Shown here: positions 42,027 through 49,930 of the stretch, piece after piece | Layout of the letters: each line of letters begins with the position of its first letter | Position numbering within the stretch: the stretch's first letter is position 1 | Made by a program: the position numbers and the translations under genes | The notes under the pieces: model-generated | Database searches by the model: none | Told to the model about the DNA's origin: nothing | The model's input: the letters and a program-made list of their open reading frames with translations, nothing else | Assembly (NCBI GenBank): GCA_000336895.1 | Contig: AOLX01000014.1 | Coordinates: 284,581 to 348,580 of the forward strand | Direction of reading: 5' to 3' | DNA: 64,000 nt | DNA from: Haloarcula argentinensis DSM 12282 | GTDB taxonomy: Archaea > Halobacteriota > Halobacteria > Halobacteriales > Haloarculaceae

Positions 42027-42944
42027 TCAGTAGTGCCACGGGACGTCGTCGAAATCCGGGTCGCGGCCCTCGTTGAACGCGTCCCGTCCCTCCTGTGCCT
42101 CGTCGGTCATGTAGGCCAGCCGCGTCGCCTCCCCAGCGAACACTTGCTGTCCGACCATGCCGTCGGAGTCCAGATTGAACGCGTACTTGAGCATCCGCAT
42201 CGCCGTCGGTGACTTCTCGTTCATCCGCTCGGCCCACTCGATAGCGGTGTTTTCCAAGTCCTCGTGGGACACCACGTCGTTGACCATCCCCATGTCGGCG
42301 GCTTCGTCGGCGTCGTAGGTCTTGCCGAGGAAGAACACCTCGCGGGCCTTCTTCTGGCCGACCTGTCGCGCGAGATACGCCGAGCCGAAGCCGCCGTCGA
42401 AGCTCCCCACGTCGGGGTCGGTCTGGAGGAACTTCGCGTGCTCCTCGCTGGCGAGCGTGAGGTCACAGACGACGTGTAACGAGTGACCGCCGCCAACGGC
42501 CCACCCCGGCACGACGGCGACGACGGGCTTGGGAATGTGACGGATCTGGCGCTGGACTTCGAGGATGTGGAGGCGGCCGACGTTCTCCGGCGCGTCATCC
42601 TCCACGCCGTCGCTTTCAACTGTCTCTTCGGACTCGCTGTACTCGTAGCCACTTTCACCTCGAATGCCCTGGTCCCCGCCGGCACAGAAGGCCCAGCCGC
42701 CGTCCTTCTCGGATGGGCCGTTCCCGGTCAGGAGGACACAGCCAACGTCGGTCTGGCGCTTGGCGTGGTCCAGCGCCGTCGCGAGTTCGTCGACCGTCTC
42801 CGGGCGGAAAGCGTTGCGCTTCTCCGGCCGGTCGAAAGCGATACGGACCGCACCCGTCTCAGTCGAGCGGTGATAGGTGATATCGGTGAAGTCGAACCGG
42901 TCGATGGCCGTCCACCGCCCCGGGTCGAATATTTCAGAGACCAT
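42027..42944 (-). CDS. menB: 1,4-dihydroxy-2-naphthoyl-CoA synthase
   Basis: A crotonase-family enzyme that cyclises o-succinylbenzoyl-CoA. The 305-residue protein has the MenB-specific N-terminus (FTDITYHRSTETGAVRIAFDRPEKRNAF), the oxyanion loop CAGGDQGIRG, AVVPGWAVGGGHSLHVVCDLTLAS, SFDGGFGSAYLAR and the terminal FNEGRDPDFDDVPWHY. A 30-residue acidic insert (about 107-135) is halophile-specific. It is on the opposite strand to both other men clusters. The product is later converted by a thioesterase and MenA. Confidence 0.94.
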   Translation of the reverse strand: MVSEIFDPGRWTAIDRFDFTDITYHRSTETGAVRIAFDRPEKRNAFRPETVDELATALDHAKRQTDVGCVLLTGNGPSEKDGGWAFCAGGDQGIRGESGYEYSESEETVESDGVEDDAPENVGRLHILEVQRQIRHIPKPVVAVVPGWAVGGGHSLHVVCDLTLASEEHAKFLQTDPDVGSFDGGFGSAYLARQVGQKKAREVFFLGKTYDADEAADMGMVNDVVSHEDLENTAIEWAERMNEKSPTAMRMLKYAFNLDSDGMVGQQVFAGEATRLAYMTDEAQEGRDAFNEGRDPDFDDVPWHY

Positions 42945-43039
42945 ACCGTGGCTCGGGACGGCCCTCGCAAAAAGATTCCTCGTACAGGCTCACACAGCGG
43001 AGGAAACCCTTTGGTGCCACGCACACGAACCGACTAGCG

Positions 43040-43336
43040 ATGCCCTCCACATCGAGGAACGCGATGATAGGGGTACTCGCGAGCCTCTCCGTCCTCATCG
43101 TCGTGTACAGCTTCATCATCGTCCAGCAGATTCTACTCGGCCTGATTGTGGCTGTGGTCCCCTGGCTCCTGTATCTGGTTGTACGGTTCGTGTTCACGCT
43201 CGAACGGATCGCAACGGCCCTAGAACAGCTCGCGTCGGTGCGCACCCAGGAGCAGGAGGCCGCTGGGGACCATCAGCAGCCGTCGGAGTCGTACGGACAC
43301 AACACAGAGACCGAAGGGGGCGTCGAGAACGAGTGA
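43040..43336 (+). CDS. Small membrane protein upstream of the DnaJ-like gene
   Basis: A 98-residue protein with two adjoining hydrophobic segments at about 8-28 and 32-52, a short amphipathic helix (LERIATALEQLASV) and a hydrophilic acidic tail rich in Gln/Glu/His. I do not recognise a family function. It lies 58 bases upstream of the DnaJ-domain membrane protein on the same strand. The pair may form one unit at the membrane. This is inferred from position. Confidence 0.65.
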   Translation: MPSTSRNAMIGVLASLSVLIVVYSFIIVQQILLGLIVAVVPWLLYLVVRFVFTLERIATALEQLASVRTQEQEAAGDHQQPSESYGHNTETEGGVENE

Positions 43337-43394
43337 CCGACGGCGGTCGCGTGCAGCTACGGTCGGTCGCTCGCCCGCAGGTGCTACACCCGGC

Positions 43395-44348
43395 ATGACC
43401 GAGACGTTTTACGAGGTGCTGGGCGTTCCAACTGACGCCTCAACGGCGGCTATCGAAACGGCCTATCGGGAGCGACTGAAGGAAACCCATCCCGACGTGA
43501 GCGACGCGGCCGACGCCGGCGAGGCGACACAGCGGCTCATCGAAGCCCGCGACGTGCTCACCGACGAAGACGAGCGAGCGCGATACGACCGGCTGGGTCA
43601 CGATAGCTACGTCGCGGGCGAGAGCAACATGGCGGACGACGACGGTAGTGACGTAGCCGAAGCGGCACGGCGCGCGGGCTATGACGAATCTGAACCGGCT
43701 GGCGACCGAGCCGAAGCGAGCACTGACCGGAGTACGTCCCGGACGAACGCCCGGGAGCGGGCACAACGCGAACGAGCCGCCAGAGACCGCGTCGCTGAGG
43801 ACAAAGACGAACGCTCGACCACTGGCACCGATGCGTCGTCGAGTAACGACCAGTCGACCGACGCGGCGGGCGAGACGGCGACCGCGTCGAACGCAGAGTC
43901 GACCTGGCAATCCAGCGCTACCGCGACCAGCGGCTTCAGCGACAGCGACGGCAGCGGCGCGACCTGGAGTTCGTCGTCCGCGTACGCTGTTCGACAGACG
44001 GACACCCTGTCTCGCGGGTCGCTTCTGGAGATGCCGACCGGGCGGGGGCTGACGCTGTTTGCCATCACGTTCGCGCTCTATCCGGTGATGCTGTTCAGCG
44101 CGCTGCTTCCAGCGTTCCCGCTGTGGGTCAATGTGACCATCGGGGTCTGTACGCTCTTCATGATCGGCTACCTCCAGTCCGAACCCACGATCGCGATTAT
44201 GGTGTTCGGGAGCTGGAGCCTAACAACGGCGGTGCTGCTGATCGTGCTGAACATCAGCGTGTTCTCGCTTATCGGAGCGCTCGCGCTGTCGGGGACGTGG
44301 CTCCCGTTCGGACTGTCGCTGTTGACGGCGTCCGTGCTCCGGCTCTAA
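43395..44348 (+). CDS. DnaJ-domain membrane protein
   Basis: An N-terminal J domain (about 3-65) contains the essential HPD (KETHPDVSD) and FYEVLGVPTDAST. Long acidic Ser/Thr/Ala-rich low-complexity sequence (about 75-205) leads to a C-terminal set of three or four hydrophobic helices (about 220-317). It should therefore tether a DnaK-type chaperone to the membrane. It lacks the zinc-finger and C-terminal substrate domains of true DnaJ, so it is not the housekeeping co-chaperone. It converges on menD, ending four bases from that gene's stop. Confidence 0.86.
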   Translation: MTETFYEVLGVPTDASTAAIETAYRERLKETHPDVSDAADAGEATQRLIEARDVLTDEDERARYDRLGHDSYVAGESNMADDDGSDVAEAARRAGYDESEPAGDRAEASTDRSTSRTNARERAQRERAARDRVAEDKDERSTTGTDASSSNDQSTDAAGETATASNAESTWQSSATATSGFSDSDGSGATWSSSSAYAVRQTDTLSRGSLLEMPTGRGLTLFAITFALYPVMLFSALLPAFPLWVNVTIGVCTLFMIGYLQSEPTIAIMVFGSWSLTTAVLLIVLNISVFSLIGALALSGTWLPFGLSLLTASVLRL

Positions 44349-44352
44349 CAGA

Positions 44353-46131
44353 TCAGTCGTCAGCGATGGCTTTCCCGACCTGTTCGGCAAGCCGGTCTCT
44401 GACCGCGTGGCTATCGCCCGCGTCGAACCGAACCTCGATGACCTGTGTCCCATCGCTCCGGACTGAGTCGCCGAAGCGTTCGCGAAACTGCCGGCGGTCG
44501 GCCACCCGCTCGAACTCCAGGGAATAGAGCGCCTCCGTCGGCTCGAAGTCGAGCCCGTGTGGCGTTCGGAACTGGTCCTCGAAGGTGGGGTGGTCCTCGA
44601 TGGGCAGCATGTGGAAGATGCCGCCGCCGTCGTTGTTGAGCAGGACGACTGTCGCGTCCACGCCACAGCGACCGAGCGCGAGCAGGCCGTTCATGTCGTG
44701 GTAGTACGCCAGGTCACCGGTGATGAGCACGAGCGGGTCGGATGTCGCGCTTCCGGCTCCGAGCGCCGTCGAGGTGATGCCGTCGATACCGCTGGCCCCG
44801 CGGTTGCCCAGCACGGTCAGGTCGGCGTCGCGGGGCCGACCGAAGCGGTCCATATCTCGTATCGGCATGCTGTTGGAGACGAACAGTGTGGTCGGGTCCG
44901 GGGCCAGTGCAGCCACGTCCGCGAGGACGCCTCCCTCCCAGTAGGTCTCCGAGGCAGTTTCGGTAACGGCGTCCCAGTGGGCCTGCTCCGCCCTGGCGAA
45001 CTGTTCACGCCACGACGCTGCGCCGCCACTCAGCGACTCGGCTACGAGCGAATCCACGGTGGCGTCGGGGTCGGCGACGAGCAGATCCGTTGCGGTGAAC
45101 TCGGCCTCCGACCAGCCGCCGGCCGGGTCGACGAGGAACTGCTGACAGTCGGCGTCCCGGAGGTAGTGCCGCAGCGGCTTCGAGGTCGGTGACGCACCGA
45201 AGCGGACGACGACATCGGGGTCGCCCCACTGGTCGACGCTGTCGCTTCCGAGATAGCCGTCGTAGCCGCCACAGACCGGCACGTCGAGGCGGTCGACGTG
45301 GGGGCCGAACCGCAGGTCCGACAGCGGGTCCGCCAGAACGGGGAAGCCCGTGGCTGCCGCCAGCCGTTCAAGTGAATCTGCACTGAGCCCTTGATCGGCC
45401 GGACCAGCGACGATGAGTCCCTGTTCGGCGGTCTGGAGAGCGTCCTGTACCCGACGCACTGTCCGCTCATCCGGTTCAGCGACGCCCTCGCTCGTCGTGA
45501 CAAACGGGCCATCGCGGCCAGTTTCGGCCGCGCTGTCACCACCCGCCCAGTCGGCGGGAACGCCAGCCGGGTCGTCCTCGGCCATCGGTGTCGGTTCCAG
45601 TGGCTTCCGGAACCGACAGTTCAGATGGACTGGGCCGGGGTCGCTGCCGGTACTCTCTCTGAGCGCGCGGGCTGCCGTGGTCCGTAGCATCCGAACTTTC
45701 CGCGGCTCGGCCTCGGGTTCGGGCATATCTCGATACCAGCGGACAGCGTCGCCGTACAGTTTCTCCTGATCGACCGTCTGGTTCGCTCCACTATCGATGA
45801 GCTCCGGCGGTCGGTCAGCTGTAAGCAAAAGCAACGGGACACCCGACTGGTTGGCCTCAATGACCGCCGGGTGGTAGTTCGCCGCGGCGGTCCCCGACGT
45901 GCAGACCAGCGGCGTCGGCTCGCCGGTTCGCCGGGCGCGTCCCAGCGCGAAGAATGCCGCCGACCGCTCGTCGAGGTGGGAGAACACCTCGATTTCGGGG
46001 TGCTCGGCGAAGGCCACCGTCAGCGGCGTCGAGCGACTGCCGGGCGAGAGACACACCGCGTCGACCCCGCCCGCGGCGAGTTCGGAAACGAGCGTCTCTG
46101 CCCACAGCGTGTTGACGTTCGGGGCCGTCAT
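44353..46131 (-). CDS. menD: 2-succinyl-5-enolpyruvyl-6-hydroxy-3-cyclohexene-1-carboxylate synthase
   Basis: A thiamine-diphosphate enzyme that joins isochorismate and 2-oxoglutarate. The 592-residue protein begins MTAPNVNTLWAE. It has CLSPGSRSTPLTVAF, DERSAAFFALG, SGTAAANYHPAV, GNRGASGIDGI and the TPP/Mg motif with VLLNNDGGGIFHMLP. The start at 46131 overlaps the menF stop (ATGA). The longer frame to 46179 lies in menF. Together with menF it forms the first two dedicated steps of menaquinone synthesis. Confidence 0.94.
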   Translation of the reverse strand: MTAPNVNTLWAETLVSELAAGGVDAVCLSPGSRSTPLTVAFAEHPEIEVFSHLDERSAAFFALGRARRTGEPTPLVCTSGTAAANYHPAVIEANQSGVPLLLLTADRPPELIDSGANQTVDQEKLYGDAVRWYRDMPEPEAEPRKVRMLRTTAARALRESTGSDPGPVHLNCRFRKPLEPTPMAEDDPAGVPADWAGGDSAAETGRDGPFVTTSEGVAEPDERTVRRVQDALQTAEQGLIVAGPADQGLSADSLERLAAATGFPVLADPLSDLRFGPHVDRLDVPVCGGYDGYLGSDSVDQWGDPDVVVRFGASPTSKPLRHYLRDADCQQFLVDPAGGWSEAEFTATDLLVADPDATVDSLVAESLSGGAASWREQFARAEQAHWDAVTETASETYWEGGVLADVAALAPDPTTLFVSNSMPIRDMDRFGRPRDADLTVLGNRGASGIDGITSTALGAGSATSDPLVLITGDLAYYHDMNGLLALGRCGVDATVVLLNNDGGGIFHMLPIEDHPTFEDQFRTPHGLDFEPTEALYSLEFERVADRRQFRERFGDSVRSDGTQVIEVRFDAGDSHAVRDRLAEQVGKAIADD

Positions 46132-47465
46132 TCCAGCTCGTCCAGTATCGGCCGGTATTTGAGCTGGACCTCGTCCCACTCGCGGTCGGGGTCGCTGTCC
46201 GCGACGATGCCCGCGCCTGCGAAGAGGGTCGCCTCCTGTTCCGTGGCGACGGCCGAGCGGATGCCGACAGCGAAGGTCCCGTTACCGGCGGCGTCGACCC
46301 AGCCGACCGGGGCGGCGTACCAGCCGCGGTCGAACGCCTCTGTCTCGCGGATGGTCTGTAGCGCCACGTCCGGCGGGAGTCCGCCCACTGCCGGTGTCGG
46401 GTGGAGTGCCTCGACCAGCGAGAGGACGTGCTCGTCGTCGTCGAGTTCGGCCGTTATCGACGTCCGAAGGTGCTGAACCGTGGCGAGTCGGCGGACGGTC
46501 CGGTCACCGATGCGGACTGTCGAGGCAAAGGGCTCAAGCTGGTCGCGTATCGCGTCGGCGACGAGCTTCTGCTCGTGGCGGTCCTTCTCGCTATCGAGGA
46601 GTTCGGCGGCGAGCCACTCGTCCTCGGCAGGTGTGTCGCCCCGCCCAGTCGAGCCGGCGAGCGCCTCCGTCCGGACGGTTCGCCCGCGGACCGAGACCAG
46701 CCGCTCCGGCGTGGCTCCGAAGAAGGTGCCGCCGGAGTCCGGCGACAGCATGAATCGGTAGCAGTCCGGGTACGTCTCGGACAGGCGGGCCATCACGTCC
46801 GGAACCGATAGCTCCGCGTCCAGTGTGGCGCTGAGACTCTGTGCGAGCACGACCTTTTGGAGGTCACCGCGGTCGATACTCTCTGTGGCGGCCGCCACCT
46901 GCTCGCGCCAGCCGCCCTGTGTGGGCGTTCGCTTCTGGTGTGAGATGCCCGGCGGGGTTCCCGGCTCTGTTTCTGGGTCCGCGACCAACCGGTCGCGCCA
47001 CTCCTCCAGTAGCGTCTCCGCTTCGGCCGCGGCCTCGGGCCCCGTCGCGACCGTCGTGAGCCAGGCGTCGTCGTCTCGCTTCGTTACCTGTATCTCGGGA
47101 AGGAAAAACGCTGCACTGGGAAACCCGTCCCAGCGAGAGTTCTCTTTTTTGTACGTTCCGTTGTGGAAAGCGAACCCACCGAACGCTCGCGGTCGAGCGA
47201 CGCTCGGGAGGTCCTCGGAAACTGAGCAGTCATCGAACAGCGCTTCGAGCGCTGTCCGAACGTCGTCGAACCGCGACTGCCCGTCGGCAGTCACAGTCGC
47301 CGCGCTCCCGCGGGCTGCGATTGACTCTGTACCGGCCGCCCAGAAGAACCGGGGGCGCGCGTCTGTTTCCAAGACCGCCCGCACCGGTGCATCGTCGAGG
47401 CGACACCCGCGTGCGACGACCGTTGTCTCACCAACCGTCGTCTCGTCACCACGCAGTGGTTCCAT
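46128..47465 (-). CDS. menF: Isochorismate synthase
   Basis: A chorismate-binding-family enzyme that converts chorismate to isochorismate. The 445-residue protein has LQKVVLAQSLS (catalytic Lys), FFGATPERLVSV, TEALAGSTGRG, SEKDRHEQKLV, LHPTPAVGGLP and WYAAPVGWVDAAGNGTFAVGIRSA with metal-binding acidic residues at the C-terminal end. The ATG at 47465 (MEPLRGDETTV) is preferred over one eight codons upstream. It is the first gene of menF-menD. An EntC-like siderophore role is unlikely given the operon. Confidence 0.93.
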   Translation of the reverse strand: MEPLRGDETTVGETTVVARGCRLDDAPVRAVLETDARPRFFWAAGTESIAARGSAATVTADGQSRFDDVRTALEALFDDCSVSEDLPSVARPRAFGGFAFHNGTYKKENSRWDGFPSAAFFLPEIQVTKRDDDAWLTTVATGPEAAAEAETLLEEWRDRLVADPETEPGTPPGISHQKRTPTQGGWREQVAAATESIDRGDLQKVVLAQSLSATLDAELSVPDVMARLSETYPDCYRFMLSPDSGGTFFGATPERLVSVRGRTVRTEALAGSTGRGDTPAEDEWLAAELLDSEKDRHEQKLVADAIRDQLEPFASTVRIGDRTVRRLATVQHLRTSITAELDDDEHVLSLVEALHPTPAVGGLPPDVALQTIRETEAFDRGWYAAPVGWVDAAGNGTFAVGIRSAVATEQEATLFAGAGIVADSDPDREWDEVQLKYRPILDELE

Positions 47466-47655
47466 CAGCCATGCCTTAGGATTGCGCACCTTTGAGCCTA
47501 ACTATACGCTCGATTCCACACGGTGTGGTTCGACCGGGCCGTCGTGTTCGAGCCACCTATTTCACGCCGTTCTGACCCGCCACGTGACATAGCGGCACCG
47601 AGATTCCGGTTCGCGGAAATTAATGTCTGGGTTCACAAAGTTCCTCTCTCAGTTC

Positions 47656-47705
47656 TACAATTGTAATTATGTAATCTCCGAACACACCCCCGTCAAGTTT
47701 AAATA
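47656..47705 (+). promoter_or_regulatory. Promoter and palindrome upstream of the ribbon-helix-helix gene
   Basis: A perfect 10-bp palindrome TACAATTGTA (47656-47665) lies about 32 bases before a TATA-like TTTAAATA (47698-47705), which sits 29 bases upstream of the ATG at 47734. The promoter is likely leaderless. The palindrome may be the protein's own operator. Confidence 0.55.
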
Positions 47706-47733
47706 GGGCATAGTCGAAGCCCCCTATGTTGCG

Positions 47734-47949
47734 ATGCCTAAGGTAGAGATCAATATCCCGGAACACCTGGAGATGCAAATCGCGCAGCTCGTCGAGAAAG
47801 GCGAGTTCCTCAATCGCGAGGAAGCCATCGAGGACCTCCTGTCGACCGGGCTCAAGGCGTACAAAACCTCCGGACCACAGGACGAAGACGAGGAGCCAGG
47901 GTTCGAAGAAGACGGCATGATGGGCCACGACGACGAGTACGTCTTCTGA
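47734..47949 (+). CDS. Ribbon-helix-helix (CopG-like) DNA-binding protein
   Basis: A 71-residue protein whose first 45 residues match the ribbon-helix-helix fold: strand KVEINIP, helix HLEMQIAQLVEKGEF and helix NREEAIEDLLSTGLKAY. An acidic tail (DEDEEPGFEED) completes it. I remember this haloarchaeal type as DUF7120. It probably binds palindromic DNA as a dimer. It begins 29 bases after a TATA-like box. Autoregulation through the upstream TACAATTGTA palindrome is plausible but unproven. Confidence 0.82.
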   Translation: MPKVEINIPEHLEMQIAQLVEKGEFLNREEAIEDLLSTGLKAYKTSGPQDEDEEPGFEEDGMMGHDDEYVF

Positions 47950-48020
47950 AAATACGGGCGTGAGCGTCTGGTATCCCTTCTCAAGCAATTCTTATGCACG
48001 TGCCACCGCATACTGTAGCT

Positions 48021-48302
48021 ATGCACAAAGACGAGCTTCTCGAGCTACACGAGCAGATGGTGACGATCATGGAGTACTTCCGCGACGACATGGACTCAGT
48101 CGATCCAGAGCTGTTCGACGCCTACCAGGAACTCGACGTGCGGCCATCGGACGTCCACAAGTCGAAAAGCGAGCACAAACACGCCGTGTTCGTACTCGGT
48201 AACTCGCTGGCGACGGCGATGAGCGAAGACGAGTTCTCGGACGCGGGCCGGGTCAGCAAGCGAATGAAGGAACTGGCCGAGGACGCCGAGCGGAAACTGT
48301 AA
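48021..48302 (+). CDS. UPF0058 family protein
   Basis: A 93-residue helical protein starting at the ATG at 48021 (MHKDELLELHEQMVTIMEYF). The sequence LDVRPSDVHKSKSEHKHAVFVLGNSLA is characteristic of UPF0058, an archaeal family without a known role. Two long helices probably form a hairpin dimer. It lies 71 bases after the ribbon-helix-helix gene on the same strand, with its own AT-rich TTCTTATG region before the start. Confidence 0.85.
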   Translation: MHKDELLELHEQMVTIMEYFRDDMDSVDPELFDAYQELDVRPSDVHKSKSEHKHAVFVLGNSLATAMSEDEFSDAGRVSKRMKELAEDAERKL

Positions 48303-48362
48303 CCACGACGCTGTCGAGCCGTCTTCTCCCTCGTCTTTATTTCGACCCGTCTCCTCTCTTGG

Positions 48363-48881
48363 CTACGATCTCTCGCCGTCGAGCTCGGTGAACAGCTCCG
48401 GGTCCGTCTTGAATTTCAGGACGTTGTGGACGACCGAGTTCCGGACGTTCTGAATCACGTCGCCGTGGTCCTTGTAGAAGTCGTGGATCCAGCGGGATTC
48501 GGCCGTTCGGCTTGGGAACATCATCACTGACTTCCACTGATATTCGCCGTCGGAGAGGAAGTAAAACAGCGTGTGCCGGTCGTCCCGAATGGACACCATC
48601 GCGTCGTGCCAGGAGTCGGCGAAATGCTCGGGGTTGAACTTGAACTCGAACAGCGCGAAATTGAACAGTTCCTCGTTCGGGACGATGGTCTCACGGAAGA
48701 CGCCCGCGTCACGCATCCCCCGAATCGATTCGCTGACCGTTACGTGCGACACGTCGATGCCGTACTCAGACTCCAGCAGATCCGCAAGATCACGGGACGA
48801 CCGCTGGGGATCCGCCGAGAGCTCGCGCAGGATGTACATGTCCCGCTCGCTGAACTCCCAGTCCGGGGGGTCGTCGGTCAT
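48363..48881 (-). CDS. Lrp/AsnC-like winged-helix regulator
   Basis: A 172-residue protein with a winged helix at about 10-65 (SERDMYILRELSADPQRSSRDLADLLES followed by VSHVTVSESIRGMRDAGVF), then a domain of about 100 residues with many aromatic residues (FNFALFEFKFNPEHFADSWHDAM). The second domain is only loosely like the Lrp effector domain, so another ligand or partner fold is possible. It likely acts as a dimeric DNA-binding protein. It converges on the UPF0058 gene. Upstream, 48882-49029 shows no clear gene. Confidence 0.78.
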   Translation of the reverse strand: MTDDPPDWEFSERDMYILRELSADPQRSSRDLADLLESEYGIDVSHVTVSESIRGMRDAGVFRETIVPNEELFNFALFEFKFNPEHFADSWHDAMVSIRDDRHTLFYFLSDGEYQWKSVMMFPSRTAESRWIHDFYKDHGDVIQNVRNSVVHNVLKFKTDPELFTELDGERS

Positions 48882-49029
48882 GTCGTGGCCTCCATCCCAG
48901 CGGGGGTACAGACGCGTTCAGCTGCGGTACTAGTGGCCGGTCGGATCTGTGTTGGAACACTCGGAGGCATGATCTGTGGGCTAGCTGGCGGGTGCTGAAT
49001 CAGTGGTCGTATTGGTTACAGTCATCAGC

Positions 49030-49824
49030 TTACTGGCCCCTGAACTCCGGGTCGCGTTTCTCGACGAACGCGGTCGTCCCTTCCTCGTGGTCGTCCGTAG
49101 TAAAAGCGACGCCCTGCGCGGTGGCTTCGTTTTCGAGTGCCTGTTCCAGCGAACTGTCCAGGCTTCGGTTGACCAGGCGCTTGGCGTGCCCGAGTGCGAC
49201 TGTCGGTCCAGCGGCGATATCCGCGACAAGTTCCGAAAACGCTGACTCGAACGTCTCTGCGTCGAACACCCGGGTGAACAGCCCGAGTTCCCTGGCTGCC
49301 GCAGCATCCAGCAGTTCGCCGGTAAACAGGAGTTCCTTTGCCTTGTTCGGGCCGACGATTCGCGGAAGGAAGTAGGAGACGCCGGAGTCACATGCCAGTC
49401 CGACCTGGCGGAAGCCGAAGCCGATTTGGCCGTCAGTGCTTGCGACCTGCATATCACAGGCCAGCGCGAGTCCTGCACCGGCACCGAAGGCGGGGCCGTC
49501 GATTTTCGCGACGACCGGGAGCGGACAGCTGTGGACGGTCCGGATCGCTTCGTGGAGCGACGAGACCACCAGTTCGACCTGTGTGGCCGGCGGTCGGTCG
49601 TGTTCTACCCCCTGTACCATTGCGTTGATGTCTCCGCCAGCGCAGAACGCCGGGCCCGCACCCTCCAGTACGACACACCGGGCGTCGGTGTCGGTCACCG
49701 ATTCGAACTTAGCAGTGAGTGCGTCGGCCAACTCCGCCGACAGGGCGTTTCGCGACTCCGGCTGGTTCAGCGTCACTGTGGCGATCCCGTCGTCGACAGA
49801 CAGTATCACGGTCGCGTCTTCCAT
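49030..49824 (-). CDS. Enoyl-CoA hydratase/isomerase family protein
   Basis: A 264-residue crotonase. The two oxyanion-hole strands are present: ALSAELADAL with PAFCAGGDINAM, and KIDGPAFGAGAGLALACDMQVAS. A catalytic acidic residue is in VGLACDSGVSYFLPRIVG (Asp rather than Glu in part of the site). C-terminal SLEQALENEATAQ and the closing FVEKRDPEFRGQ are typical. It probably hydrates enoyl-CoA in fatty acid degradation, alongside the acyl-CoA dehydrogenase and ligase of this window. The ATG at 49824 is used. The longer frame overlaps the photolyase. Confidence 0.88.
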   Translation of the reverse strand: MEDATVILSVDDGIATVTLNQPESRNALSAELADALTAKFESVTDTDARCVVLEGAGPAFCAGGDINAMVQGVEHDRPPATQVELVVSSLHEAIRTVHSCPLPVVAKIDGPAFGAGAGLALACDMQVASTDGQIGFGFRQVGLACDSGVSYFLPRIVGPNKAKELLFTGELLDAAAARELGLFTRVFDAETFESAFSELVADIAAGPTVALGHAKRLVNRSLDSSLEQALENEATAQGVAFTTDDHEEGTTAFVEKRDPEFRGQ

Positions 49825-49930
49825 ACGGTGGCCCTCGACCGGCGGCAAGATAACAGTGGTGTCCGTCAGCGCCTGACAGACCAACATCGTTGGGCAGTAC
49901 CTTTTGGCCGGGCTGGTCCGTGTACTATAT

